From Brevibacterium sp. S111 (GTDB lineage: Bacteria; Actinomycetota; Actinomycetes; Actinomycetales; Brevibacteriaceae): a DNA stretch of 64,000 nucleotides. Location of the stretch: NCBI RefSeq assembly GCF_004745075.1, contig NZ_RHFH01000003.1:124001-188000 (forward strand), read 5' to 3'. This document shows, piece after piece, positions 55,592 to 64,000 of this stretch (position 1 is its first letter; every line of letters begins with the position of its first letter). The notes under the pieces were generated by a model. The model ran no database searches. It saw nothing but the letters and a program-made list of their open reading frames with translations, and was not told where the DNA came from. A program made the position numbers and the translations under genes.

Positions 55592-56056
55592 TCAGAGGGT
55601 TTCGAAACGGCGGAGACGCTCGCTCAGCCGCTTGTCCAGGATCGGCACCACGGCCTGTTCGATCATCGCCCCGAACATCGGGATCGACGAGCTGATCTCA
55701 GCGTGCGCCGTCAGCTTCGTCTCCGAGTCCACCTGCCTGAGTTCGATCACGGCGTCGATCTCCACGGGAACCCCGGCGGCACGTGCGGACATTCGGATCT
55801 CCGCCTCATCGCCGAGGACGTCTCCGGGGATCATGTAGACCTCGACGAGCTCGGTCTCATTCGGCAGGCGGGAGGCCAAGGCCGCGGGAAGTTCGCCTTT
55901 GGGCATCGGAGTCCGCACGGTCATCTCGGTGTCGGGATCGATGTGCTCCGAGCTGGCCCGGGATCCGAGCTTCTCCCAAGAGCCGACGTCGGCGAGTTTG
56001 GCCAGGAATGTCAGGAGGTCGACCGAGTAGTCATGATTGAGGGTCAGAGTTCGCAT
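55592..56056 (-). CDS. DUF2505 family protein
   Basis: 154 residues starting MRTLTLNHDYSVDLLTFLAK, recognised as DUF2505. The fold resembles SRPBCC/Bet v1 lipid-binding proteins: long strands (TKLTAHAEISSSIPMFG) and a final helix (AVVPILDKRLSERLRRF). A small hydrophobic ligand is possible but unknown. The start precedes the divergent glutamate dehydrogenase gene. Confidence 0.85.
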   Translation of the reverse strand: MRTLTLNHDYSVDLLTFLAKLADVGSWEKLGSRASSEHIDPDTEMTVRTPMPKGELPAALASRLPNETELVEVYMIPGDVLGDEAEIRMSARAAGVPVEIDAVIELRQVDSETKLTAHAEISSSIPMFGAMIEQAVVPILDKRLSERLRRFETL

Positions 56057-56197
56057 AGCTCTAGTTTGCCAGCGAATGAACGGTACACCACATCAGGCCG
56101 CTCGGCGTGCCTTTCTCGATATTTGGGCATAGTGTGGGAGATGGCGGTTCGAGGACGAACCGCGTGACGATTGCTCGGTTCTCATAGAGGTGGCACA

Positions 56198-59100
56198 GTG
56201 ACTCAGGTCTCAATTTCGGACGTTGCAGAAGAGTGGAGGAAGCTGCGAGGGCAGGGTGCCCCCGAGAATTTCCTCGACGCGTACTATCCGCGATTCGAAA
56301 CAGGGGCAAGCGACCCCGAGGCCTATGCCGCGGCAGCGGCTCGACACTTCGCCGTCGGCACCGAATATGACGGGCAGACGCCGGCGATCGCGATCTACAA
56401 CCCGGCCGTCGACTCACCGGAATTCCGGGACAATCACACGGTCGTCGCGCTGGTGCTGGCAGATATGCCGCACCTCGTGTCCTCGATCGTCAGCGACCTG
56501 GCGGCGGCCGGTCGAGCCATCCGCCGCGTCCATCACCCGATCATCACCGTCTCCGGTTCCGGTTCCGACCTCTCGATTGTGTCCCCGGCCGAGGCCCCCT
56601 CGGTGACCGCTGATACGGCAAGCCTCCCGCAGGTCTCCGCAGCGCCGGACGCTCAGTCCTCCGATGACCCGCAGCAGCAGTCGTGGATCCGTCTCGAGAT
56701 CGACCGGATCCCCGAAGACGACTTCGCCGAACTCGAGCAGCGGCTGCGTGAAGTCCTCGCCTACGTCGCTGCCGCCGCCCGCGACGCGCAGGCGATGGCG
56801 AGCAAAGCCAAGGACATCGCGGCCGAACTCTCCGCCCATGCTCCCCGCCCGGAGCTGGCCTCGGAAGCCGAAGCCGCAGCAGCCCTGCTCAACTGGCTCG
56901 ACGGTCACTTCACCTTCCTCGGCTACCGCGAATACGACTACACCCACGATGCCGAGCACAGCAGCCTCGAACCGATCGAAGACACCTCGATGGGCATCTC
57001 CGCTCTGCGCCCCCTCGTGAAATCGCCGCTCAGCCGGGCCGTGGCCGAGAAGGCACTCGAACCGCATGTGCTCGTGCTGACGAAGGCGAACTCGCGCTCA
57101 CGCGTCATCCGCTCGTCCTTCATGGACTACATCGGGGTGAAGACCTTCGACTCCTCCGGCGAGATCGTCGGCGAACGTCGCTTCGTCGGTGTGTTCAAAC
57201 CCGAGTTCTACAACGACAGCGTCCTCAACATCCCCGTCATCGACCGCAAGGTCTCCCGGATCCTCTCCGCCAGCGGCTTCCCCGCCGGTTCGCACTCGGC
57301 CAACGAGCTCCTCGGCGTGCTTGAGACCTACCCGCGCGAAGATCTCCTCCACGAGGACACCGAAGAGATCTTCGACGTGGTCATGGAGATCGTCGACATG
57401 CAGGAGCGACGGGAGTCGCGGGTCTTCGTCCGCGCCGACCCGTACCAGCGCTTCGTCTCTGTCATCCTCTACCTGCCCCGCGACCTCTACAACACCGATG
57501 CCCGCGTGCGCGTGCAGGAGGTTCTGCGCGAGTTCTACAATGCCGACAGCGTCGACTTCGACGTGCTGCTGAGCGAATCGGCGCTGGCGCGCATCCACTT
57601 CGTGGCTCGTATGGCTCGCGATGAGCAGCTCCCGCAGATCAGCGCCGAGGATGTCGAACGACGCATCGTCGGTGCCGTCCGTTCGTGGTCCGAAGATGTC
57701 CACGCCTTCCTCATCCCCGCCGAACACGGCGACAGCGGAACGACGAATGCGCGCGCCGACCTGTGGTCGAAGGCGTTCCCGCCCAGCTACGGCGAGCATC
57801 ACACCCCCGCCGAGGCGGTCGCTGACGTCGGCCGGTTCGAGGCCCTTGACGCGGGGCACGGTTCGGCGGTGCGCCTGTACCGGCCCGAACGCTCGGCCGA
57901 CGCCTCCGTGCGCCTCGTCCTCTACCGCTACGAGCGGGTCGGCCTGTCCGAAGTGCTGCCCTTCCTCACGGCGTTCGGCGCCACCGTCATCGATGAGCGC
58001 CCGCACGAGCTCGACCTCGCCGACGGCAGCCACCGTTATATCTACGATTTCGGGCTCAGCTTCTCCGAAGAGCTGGGCGACGACGACTGCGAACGCATCT
58101 CCGACGCGTTCATGGCCGGATGGGAAGGCAAGAAGGAAGCGGGCGTCTTCGACCGCCTCATCGTCACCGGTCTGTCCTGGCAGCATGTGACGATCATCCG
58201 CGCCCTGGGCAAATACCTGCGCCAGGCCGGGTTCACCTACTCCGACGCCTATGTGGGTGAGGTCTACAGCGACCATCCGGAGATCTCGAAGCTGCTCGTC
58301 GACTACTTCGCCGCGAAGTTCGATCCTGCCGCCGACGACGAGAGCCGTGAAGGTGCGATGGCCGAGATCGATGACGCGATCGAAGCCGCACTGTCCGAAG
58401 TCGCGAGCCTCGATGCCGACCGGGTGCTGCGCTCCTCACTCGAGCTGCTGCGCGCCACTCTGCGCACGAACTACTACATCGATGAGTCCGGTGAGCTGCC
58501 GACCGCTCTCGTGCTCAAGATCCGGCCCACCGAGCTCAGCTTCGTCCCCAAGCCCAAACCGGCCCTGGAGATGTGGGTGTACTCGCCGCAGGTCGAAGGC
58601 GCGCACCTGCGCTTCGGCGCCGTCGCCCGCGGCGGTCTGCGCTGGTCGGACCGGCGCGATGACTTCCGCACCGAGGTCCTCGGCCTCGTCAAGGCGCAGA
58701 TGGTCAAGAACGCCCTCATCGTCCCGACTGGCGCCAAGGGAGGGTTCTTCCCCAAGCAGCTGCCGCCGATGAGCGACCGGGACGCGTGGATGGCCGCCGG
58801 TCAGGCCGCCTACGAGGTGTTCATCGAGAGCATGCTCGAGGTCTCCGACGACCTCACCTACGGTGCCGACGACTCCAGCGTCGTCGTCCACCCCGACCGT
58901 GTGGTCCGCCACGACGGAGACGACTACTACCTCGTCGTCGCCGCTGACAAGGGCACTGCACGCTTCTCCGATGTGGCGAACGCGATTGCCGAACGCCGCG
59001 GGTTCTGGCTCGGGGATGCCTTCGCTTCGGGCGGATCGGTCGGCTACGACCACAAGAAGATGGCCATCACCTCCCGCGGCGCCTGGAAGTCCGTCGAACG

Positions 59101-61078
59101 GCACTTCCGCGAACTCGGTCTCAACACCGCCGCCGACGACTTCACCGTTGTGGGCATCGGCGATATGAGCGGCGACGTGTTCGGCAACGGCATGCTGCGC
59201 AGCGAGCACATCCGCCTCGTCGCGGCCTTCGACCACCGAGACATCTTCCTCGATCCGAACCCCGATGCCGCACGCAGCTTCGTTGAACGCCAAAGGCTGT
59301 TCGATCTGCCGCGCTCGAGCTGGCAGGACTACGACCGGGAGCTCATCTCCGCAGGCGGCGGGGTCTTCTCGCGGTCGGCGAAGTCGATCGACCTCAGTGC
59401 CGAAGCCGCCTCGGTGCTCGGAGTCGACCCCGGTCGTCGCAGCCCCGCCGATCTCATGTCCGAGATCCTCAAGGCTCCCGTCGACCTTGTCTACAACGGA
59501 GGCATCGGCACCTACATCAAGGCCTCGACAGAGAGCCATGCGGAGGTCGGGGACAAGTCCAACGACAGCATCCGCATCGACGGCGCCGATGTCCGGGCGC
59601 GGGTCATCGGGGAGGGCGGCAACCTCGGCGTCACCCAACTGGGCCGTGTCGAAGCGGCGCTGAATGGGGTCGAGATCAACACCGATGCGGTGGACAACTC
59701 GGCCGGCGTCGACAGCTCCGACCACGAGGTCAACATCAAGCTGCTCCTGCGCACCCTGGTGCACAAGGGCGCCTTCGCCGCCGAGGAGCGTGAACAGGTG
59801 CTCCACTCGTTCACCGATCAGGTGGCCGATCGGGTGCTGTCGAACAACTACTCGCAGAACGTCGTCCTCGGTGAGGCCAGGGCACAGACCGAAGCGATGT
59901 CCGGTACCTACGGCCGACTGCTGAATTACCTGGAGAAGCACGCCGACCTCGACCGTGCCGTCGAATTCCTGCCCAACGCCGACGAACTGGCCAAGCGTCG
60001 ATTCGGCTACTACGTGTCGCCGGAGCTGGCCGTGCTTCTGGCCTATGTGAAGATGCACGCCGCCGACGAGATCCTCGACAGCGTCGTGCCCGATGAGATG
60101 TGGATGCGGCGGGAACTCGTCTCCTACTTCCCGGAGTCCCTGCAGGAGAAATACGGGGAGCTCATCCCGGAACACCCGCTGCACCGCGAGATCGCCACGG
60201 CGAAGCTGGTCAACCGCCTCGTCGACCGCGGCGGCCTGACCTACATCTACCGGATGCTCGAGGAGACACCCGCCTCGGTGCCGCAGATCGCACGTGTGTT
60301 CGTCGTCGTCTCCGAGATCTTCGGCCTCGACGACTACTTCGAGGCGGTGTGCGCACTCGACAACGAGGTGCCCACCGAGGTGCAGGTGAAGCTCCAACAC
60401 GACTATGTGCGTCTGCTCGACCGGTCCTCGCGCTGGCTCGTGCAGCAGGCCCCGGACACCCTCGACGTCGATTCGGGCATCGAGATGTACGGCAAGGTGG
60501 TCGAGGCGCTGCGCTCCCGCGTGCCCGAGCTCGTCGACGGCTACGATGCGGAGTCCATGCAGGCGAAGGCGCAGGAGTACATCGACGACGGTGTGCCCAG
60601 CGATCTGGCATGGCGAGCGGCGGCTCTGCTCGATGAGTTCGTGCTCCTCGACATCACGCAGCTCGCGGCACGGGCGAACGAATCCGCTGAGGACGTCGCC
60701 GAGGTCTACTACGCGGTGAACGAACACTTCGCCGGGTCGCAGGTGCTCACTCTCATCGGCGGGCTCGACCGCAGCGACCGCTGGTCGGCGCTGGCGCGAG
60801 GCTCGATGCGCGACGACTTCTACTCCGCTATCCTCTCGGTGGCGGAAACGGTGCTGGCCGCCACGGATTCGCCGATCTCGGGCACCCCGGATGAGCGGGC
60901 GAAGCAGCGCGTGGCCGAATGGCTCGAACGCAACGAGACCGTGGTCTCCCGCGTGATCGAGACGACGGAGACGATCCTCGGGCTCGACTCCGTGACCCAG
61001 GCGCCGCTGTCGGTGCTGCTGCGGTCGCTGCGGTCGATGGTCCGCTCCTCGACGTGGGAGAGCGAACACAACTCCTGA
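56198..61078 (+). CDS. NAD-dependent glutamate dehydrogenase, large (about 180 kDa) class
   Basis: Oxidative deamination of glutamate to 2-oxoglutarate, 1626 residues, the usual length of the bacterial GDH-180 class. N-terminal ACT-like regulatory segments (about 1-400) precede the catalytic core, where RGGLRWSDRRDDFRTEVLGL and NALIVPTGAKGGF hold the catalytic Lys region. The NAD-binding part includes VVGIGDMSGDVFGNGM, and the C-terminal helical domain fills 1300-1626. GTG 56198 is chosen because AGAGGTGG precedes it; ATG-like upstream codons are not supported. Several large antisense frames across this gene are artefacts. Confidence 0.95.
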   Translation: MTQVSISDVAEEWRKLRGQGAPENFLDAYYPRFETGASDPEAYAAAAARHFAVGTEYDGQTPAIAIYNPAVDSPEFRDNHTVVALVLADMPHLVSSIVSDLAAAGRAIRRVHHPIITVSGSGSDLSIVSPAEAPSVTADTASLPQVSAAPDAQSSDDPQQQSWIRLEIDRIPEDDFAELEQRLREVLAYVAAAARDAQAMASKAKDIAAELSAHAPRPELASEAEAAAALLNWLDGHFTFLGYREYDYTHDAEHSSLEPIEDTSMGISALRPLVKSPLSRAVAEKALEPHVLVLTKANSRSRVIRSSFMDYIGVKTFDSSGEIVGERRFVGVFKPEFYNDSVLNIPVIDRKVSRILSASGFPAGSHSANELLGVLETYPREDLLHEDTEEIFDVVMEIVDMQERRESRVFVRADPYQRFVSVILYLPRDLYNTDARVRVQEVLREFYNADSVDFDVLLSESALARIHFVARMARDEQLPQISAEDVERRIVGAVRSWSEDVHAFLIPAEHGDSGTTNARADLWSKAFPPSYGEHHTPAEAVADVGRFEALDAGHGSAVRLYRPERSADASVRLVLYRYERVGLSEVLPFLTAFGATVIDERPHELDLADGSHRYIYDFGLSFSEELGDDDCERISDAFMAGWEGKKEAGVFDRLIVTGLSWQHVTIIRALGKYLRQAGFTYSDAYVGEVYSDHPEISKLLVDYFAAKFDPAADDESREGAMAEIDDAIEAALSEVASLDADRVLRSSLELLRATLRTNYYIDESGELPTALVLKIRPTELSFVPKPKPALEMWVYSPQVEGAHLRFGAVARGGLRWSDRRDDFRTEVLGLVKAQMVKNALIVPTGAKGGFFPKQLPPMSDRDAWMAAGQAAYEVFIESMLEVSDDLTYGADDSSVVVHPDRVVRHDGDDYYLVVAADKGTARFSDVANAIAERRGFWLGDAFASGGSVGYDHKKMAITSRGAWKSVERHFRELGLNTAADDFTVVGIGDMSGDVFGNGMLRSEHIRLVAAFDHRDIFLDPNPDAARSFVERQRLFDLPRSSWQDYDRELISAGGGVFSRSAKSIDLSAEAASVLGVDPGRRSPADLMSEILKAPVDLVYNGGIGTYIKASTESHAEVGDKSNDSIRIDGADVRARVIGEGGNLGVTQLGRVEAALNGVEINTDAVDNSAGVDSSDHEVNIKLLLRTLVHKGAFAAEEREQVLHSFTDQVADRVLSNNYSQNVVLGEARAQTEAMSGTYGRLLNYLEKHADLDRAVEFLPNADELAKRRFGYYVSPELAVLLAYVKMHAADEILDSVVPDEMWMRRELVSYFPESLQEKYGELIPEHPLHREIATAKLVNRLVDRGGLTYIYRMLEETPASVPQIARVFVVVSEIFGLDDYFEAVCALDNEVPTEVQVKLQHDYVRLLDRSSRWLVQQAPDTLDVDSGIEMYGKVVEALRSRVPELVDGYDAESMQAKAQEYIDDGVPSDLAWRAAALLDEFVLLDITQLAARANESAEDVAEVYYAVNEHFAGSQVLTLIGGLDRSDRWSALARGSMRDDFYSAILSVAETVLAATDSPISGTPDERAKQRVAEWLERNETVVSRVIETTETILGLDSVTQAPLSVLLRSLRSMVRSSTWESEHNS

Positions 61079-61087
61079 CTCCACGGC

Positions 61088-61122
61088 TCGGGCCCGGCCG
61101 AACAGTGCTCGGTCGGACCCGA
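61088..61122 (+). terminator. Hairpin terminator after glutamate dehydrogenase
   Basis: 14-bp stem (61088-61101 with 61109-61122) with one mismatch and one wobble, loop ACAGTGC. It starts 10 bases after the stop. The rest of the gap to 61247 holds no gene. Confidence 0.6.
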
Positions 61123-61247
61123 ACTGCCTTCCGGCCGCCTCGGCGAGTCCGGAGATGGGCGGATGAAGTGGTAGCGTCTGATCATCGACTCATCAGCAGA
61201 TCCGAGGGGAACCCGGGTCTGCTGATCTCACCTGGGAGGAACGTATC

Positions 61248-62762
61248 GTGCTCAACGAACTGCTGGCGGCCGAGGGTCTCACGGATGAGTCAGACGTCGA
61301 ACACATCCATCTGCTCGTCGGGGACTGGCAGCTGCTCGCCGATCTCTCCTTCGCCGACCTCGTGCTGTGGGTGCCCTCGCTGAGCGGCGCGTACACGGTG
61401 GTCGCCCACGCCCGATCGACGACCGGGGCGACCCTGTTCAACCGGGATCTCATCGGAGCCCGCGCGACCGGGATGGAGAAGGAGCTGCTCGACGAAGCCA
61501 GCGACACCCGCACCTACGTCACTCAGGTGGAGACGGCCCGTGACCTGGGGGTGAGCGCGGGTTCGGCCGATGTCGGCATCCTCGCCGAGGCGGTCCCGAT
61601 CGTCCGGAACGGCGAGGCGATCGCGCTCGTCGTCCGCTACTCCGAAGAGGTTCGCCGCCGGGGTTCGTCCCGACTGGAGAAGTACTACCGCGAAACGGCG
61701 ATGGCCCTGATGCGGATGATCGTCCAGGGCACCTTTCCCGATCGTGCCGCCCCGAGCGGGGCGCGGCACGGGGAACCGCGGGTCGGCGACGGCATCTTCA
61801 TCCTCGATCGCGATTCCCATGTGCAGTATGCGTCCCCGAACGCCGTGTCGCTCATGCACCGGCTCGGCCACGGGGGAGAGATCGAAGGCAGCTACCTCGC
61901 CGAGGTGGTTTCGAGCCTGGGCGCCGAGCTGCGGCAGGTCGACGAGACCCTGCCGCTGGTGCTCACGGGGCGGGCCCCGTGGCGGACCGAACTCGAGGTC
62001 GGGCGCACGAGCATCTCTCTGCGCGCCATCCCGCTGACCGATGAGGGGGAGCGGGTCGGAGCGATCGTGCTCGCCCGTGACGTCTCCGAGATCCGGCGCC
62101 GCAAACGCGAGCTGCTGTCGCGGGACGCAATGATCAAGGAGATGCACCACCGGGTGAAGAACAACCTGCAGACCGTGTCGGCTCTGCTGCGTCTGCAGAC
62201 CCGCCGGATCGACAGTCCCGAGGCCAAGAGCGCACTGACCGAAGCGATGCGGCGAGTCTCGATCATCGCCGTCGTCCACGACGTGCTCAGTCAGGGTGTC
62301 GAATCCGAAGTCGACTTCGATGAGGTCGTCGACAAAGGTCTGCGCCTGACGCCGGAGCTGACCAGCCCACTGGTGCACATGGAACTCAAACGGTGCGGCA
62401 GCTTCGGTGCGATCTCCTCAGCGGATGCGACCTCTCTGGCACTGGCGATCACCGAGCTGATCACGAACGCGATCGAACACGGTTTCCCTGCCGAGAAGCA
62501 GGAGAGTCTGGCGCCGGGGGAGACGCTCGACGGGCATGTGTGGGTGACTCCCGAACGCGATGGTGACCATCTGCGGGTGACGATTGCCGATGACGGTGTC
62601 GGACTCGGCGACTCACAGAATCCGGGCAACGGGCTCGGCACGCAGATCGTGCGCACCCTGGTGTCGGCGGACCTGGCCGGATCGATCCAGTGGGAAGCCC
62701 GTGAAGGAGGCGGCACCGTGGCGACTCTCGATGTTCCGCTTCGTCCGGACTCCTACGACTGA
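61248..62762 (+). CDS. pdtaS: Sensor histidine kinase, PdtaS type
   Basis: 504-residue soluble kinase. An N-terminal GAF-like domain (about 1-150) and a PAS domain (about 175-290) precede HisKA_2 with the phospho-acceptor His300/301 in MIKEMHHRVKNNLQTVSALL, then an HATPase domain (TELITNAIEHG, DDGVGLGD, GLGTQIV). In mycobacteria PdtaS signals to the antiterminator PdtaR and senses copper and nitric oxide. The partner gene is not in the window. GGGAGGAA precedes GTG 61248. The gene is convergent with whiB1, as in mycobacteria (Rv3220c/Rv3219). Confidence 0.92.
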   Translation: MLNELLAAEGLTDESDVEHIHLLVGDWQLLADLSFADLVLWVPSLSGAYTVVAHARSTTGATLFNRDLIGARATGMEKELLDEASDTRTYVTQVETARDLGVSAGSADVGILAEAVPIVRNGEAIALVVRYSEEVRRRGSSRLEKYYRETAMALMRMIVQGTFPDRAAPSGARHGEPRVGDGIFILDRDSHVQYASPNAVSLMHRLGHGGEIEGSYLAEVVSSLGAELRQVDETLPLVLTGRAPWRTELEVGRTSISLRAIPLTDEGERVGAIVLARDVSEIRRRKRELLSRDAMIKEMHHRVKNNLQTVSALLRLQTRRIDSPEAKSALTEAMRRVSIIAVVHDVLSQGVESEVDFDEVVDKGLRLTPELTSPLVHMELKRCGSFGAISSADATSLALAITELITNAIEHGFPAEKQESLAPGETLDGHVWVTPERDGDHLRVTIADDGVGLGDSQNPGNGLGTQIVRTLVSADLAGSIQWEAREGGGTVATLDVPLRPDSYD

Positions 62763-62842
62763 GCGGCTGACTGTCCGTCCCGATCATCCGGGTTCCGGCT
62801 GCAGCATCGCCGGGGCTGTCCAGGGCCTCAGTGGCTTGCGGG

Positions 62843-62864
62843 GCGGGCGCAGTGCAACGCCCGC
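62843..62864. terminator. Hairpin between convergent pdtaS and whiB1
   Basis: Arms GCGGGCG and CGCCCGC pair perfectly across 8 bases. The position between two convergent genes suits a bidirectional terminator, but the stem is short and lacks T-runs. Confidence 0.45.
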
Positions 62865-62879
62865 GGTGTCTCAGGTGGT

Positions 62880-63128
62880 TCAGCCGGCGCGACGGGCACG
62901 GGCGGCGCGGCGCTTGAGTGCGCGACGCTCGTCTTCGCTCAATCCGCCCCAGACTCCAGCATCCTGACCGGATTCGAGTGCCCACTGGAGGCAGGTCTCG
63001 GCTACTTCACAGCGGCGGCAGACGGTCTTCGCTTCCTCAATCTGGAGCAGAGCGGGTCCGGTGTTGCCGATCGGGAAGAAGAGTTCCGGATCCTCATTGA
63101 GGCATGCTGCACGGTGTCGCCAATCCAT
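62880..63128 (-). CDS. whiB1: WhiB-family regulator, WhiB1 type
   Basis: 82-residue [4Fe-4S] regulator that responds to nitric oxide in mycobacteria. The four cluster Cys are in AACLNEDPE, then TVCRRCEVAETC. The GVWGGLSEDERRALKRR signature and length match WhiB1. ATG 63128 (MDWRHRAACLNE) is chosen because AAAGG precedes it; a longer frame exists but adds Arg-rich residues. A CRP-like site lies about 113 bases upstream (63241-63256), as for mycobacterial whiB1. Confidence 0.95.
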   Translation of the reverse strand: MDWRHRAACLNEDPELFFPIGNTGPALLQIEEAKTVCRRCEVAETCLQWALESGQDAGVWGGLSEDERRALKRRAARARRAG

Positions 63129-63240
63129 GGTGACCTTTCGACGAATTCGGTGAACGCGGTTGACCGCGCCCGAATTCCGAGCGCGCAACTCTCTCAGTCA
63201 AGGTTCACATAACGCAATTGGGCGCACAAGGGTCCGGCAG

Positions 63241-63256
63241 TGTGAAATTTCTGACA
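63241..63256. promoter_or_regulatory. CRP/GlxR-like site upstream of whiB1
   Basis: TGTGA-AATTTC-TGACA differs at one position from the actinobacterial CRP consensus TGTGA-N6-TCACA. It lies in the AT-rich divergent gap between whiB1 and the carbonic anhydrase gene (63129-63390), where no other gene is seen. In M. tuberculosis whiB1 is controlled by the cAMP receptor Rv3676. Confidence 0.55.
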
Positions 63257-63343
63257 AATATTTTCCCTATTGTCCTGCTATGGACGCGATCGCGCAAATC
63301 GGTCCGCTATGCGTCCCGACCGACCGTGTCAGGGCTCTCGGAT

Positions 63344-63349
63344 TAGACT
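63344..63349 (+). promoter_or_regulatory. Probable -10 box for the carbonic anhydrase gene
   Basis: TAGACT lies 41 bases before ATG 63391; GGAGG near 63381 is the ribosome site. The same hexamer occurs before ahcY (31916-31921). No -35 box is obvious. Confidence 0.35.
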
Positions 63350-63390
63350 GTCAGACGCAAGCAGACAGTTCGTGAACCAATGGAGGACTC

Positions 63391-63942
63391 ATGACCAACG
63401 ACCTCGCCAGCCCCCGCATCGTCTCCGTCGGCGGGCACACCCCGCACGTCGATCCCGAGGCGTTCGTCGCCGCCGGTGCCACCCTCGTCGGTGATGTGCA
63501 TGTGAAGAAGGGGGCGAGCGTCTTCTACGGCTGCGTGCTCCGGGCCGAAGCCGCACCGATCACGATCGGCGAGGACTCGAACGTCCAGGACAACACCGTG
63601 ATGCACACCGATGCCGGCAAGCCCGTGGTCATCGGCGCCCGCGTCTCGATCGGCCACCAGGCGCTCGTCCACGGGGCCGTCGTCGACGACGATGTGCTCA
63701 TCGGGATGCACTCGACCGTGCTCAATGACGCTCATGTCGGCAGCGAATCCCTCGTCGCCGCCGGGGCCGTCGTCCTCGAGGGCACACAGATCCCTCCGCG
63801 TTCCCTCGTGGCGGGAGTTCCGGCGAAGGTGCGCCGGGAGATGGACGACGACGGTGTGGAGAAGGTGCGGCAGAACGCACTGTCGTATGTGCTGCTCTCG
63901 ACCCTGCACAAAGACACCGCCGAGGTGGTCGATCCGTCGTGA
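63391..63942 (+). CDS. Gamma-class carbonic anhydrase family protein
   Basis: 183 residues forming a left-handed beta helix of hexapeptide repeats (VGDVHVKKGASVFYG and onward) with a C-terminal helix. Metal-ligand positions H72 (TVMHTD), H89 (SIGHQ) and H94 (LVHG) match the Cam/YrdA pattern. Many such proteins lack measurable carbonic anhydrase activity and are assigned other acyl or structural roles, so the function is open. GGAGG precedes ATG 63391. Confidence 0.9.
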   Translation: MTNDLASPRIVSVGGHTPHVDPEAFVAAGATLVGDVHVKKGASVFYGCVLRAEAAPITIGEDSNVQDNTVMHTDAGKPVVIGARVSIGHQALVHGAVVDDDVLIGMHSTVLNDAHVGSESLVAAGAVVLEGTQIPPRSLVAGVPAKVRREMDDDGVEKVRQNALSYVLLSTLHKDTAEVVDPS

Positions 63943-63948
63943 TCGGAC

Positions 63949-64000
63949 CGGGCGGATCGTGAGTCTCCGCTTCGGGCCGTGAGCCTCGGTTTCGGATCGC
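63949..64000. other. Short direct repeat at the window end
   Basis: After the carbonic anhydrase stop, two similar stretches (GTGAGTCTCCGCTTCGG at about 63959 and GTGAGCCTCGGTTTCGG at about 63980) repeat head to tail before the sequence is cut. More copies may follow outside the window. No gene is supported. Confidence 0.4.

Noticed and set aside
58436..61084. 882-residue antisense frame over glutamate dehydrogenase
   Set aside because: It lies entirely opposite a well-recognised enzyme and shows no domain or ribosome site.

Overview
The window is a contiguous chromosomal stretch of a high-GC actinobacterium. The evidence is the strong GC bias at third codon positions, frequent GTG starts and ATGA/GTGA gene overlaps, two WhiB proteins, mtrA-mtrB-lpqB, DUF3499/DUF5719/DUF5998/DUF6912/DUF2505 families, a 180-kDa-type glutamate dehydrogenase and a PdtaS-type kinase. 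A Micrococcales member, Brevibacterium in particular, is my best guess from gene order and protein style. No search was run, so the genus is an inference. No tRNA, rRNA, CRISPR array, prophage or insertion sequence was seen. Most of the DNA is conserved core genome. Layout: (1) 1-9000: 3' part of birA, a class III adenylate cyclase, a convergent topoisomerase IV A subunit, a TetR regulator and a GNAT/acyl-CoA-synthetase fusion resembling Pat protein acetyltransferases. (2) 9000-20400: DUF5998 protein, a nucleotide pyrophosphatase-like enzyme, purK, purE, an acyl-CoA dehydrogenase, an LCP cell-wall ligase, a large secreted two-enzyme peptidoglycan hydrolase and manA. (3) 20400-24100, minus strand: a two-subunit 3-oxoacid CoA-transferase, a TIGR03089 protein and a CofE-like ligase. 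(4) 24200-34300: whiB2, a GT2 membrane glycosyltransferase, DUF5719, a small metallopeptidase-family protein, DUF3499, manB, ahcY and an RDD protein; this is the actinobacterial envelope-glycan neighbourhood. (5) 34400-45200: SpoIIM-like protein, a five-gene minus-strand operon (multi-span membrane protein, DUF4129, DUF4350, MoxR ATPase, DUF58) and the mtrA-mtrB-lpqB operon. (6) 45200-50800: comF, hpf, a YcaQ-like winged-helix protein and secA. (7) 50800-56100: a little-studied module of Rv3235-like, LysM membrane, BldC-like HTH, SAF-domain and degenerate MinD/CpaE-like proteins, plus DUF6912 and DUF2505. (8) 56200-63950: NAD-glutamate dehydrogenase, pdtaS, whiB1 and a gamma-class carbonic anhydrase. 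Functionally, much of the window serves envelope growth: sugar-phosphate supply (manA, manB), glycan transfer (GT2, LCP), wall cleavage (amidase/NlpC), protein export (secA) and envelope sensing (MtrAB-LpqB). cAMP signalling is represented by the cyclase and by a CRP-like site near whiB1. The most unusual DNA features are a perfect 80-bp palindrome directly after hpf, several other very long intergenic hairpins, a 22-bp tandem repeat beside a CoA-transferase stop codon, a 14-bp motif shared by the whiB2 and peptidoglycan-hydrolase promoters, and repeated -10 boxes placed so that transcription would begin at the start codon (leaderless genes).
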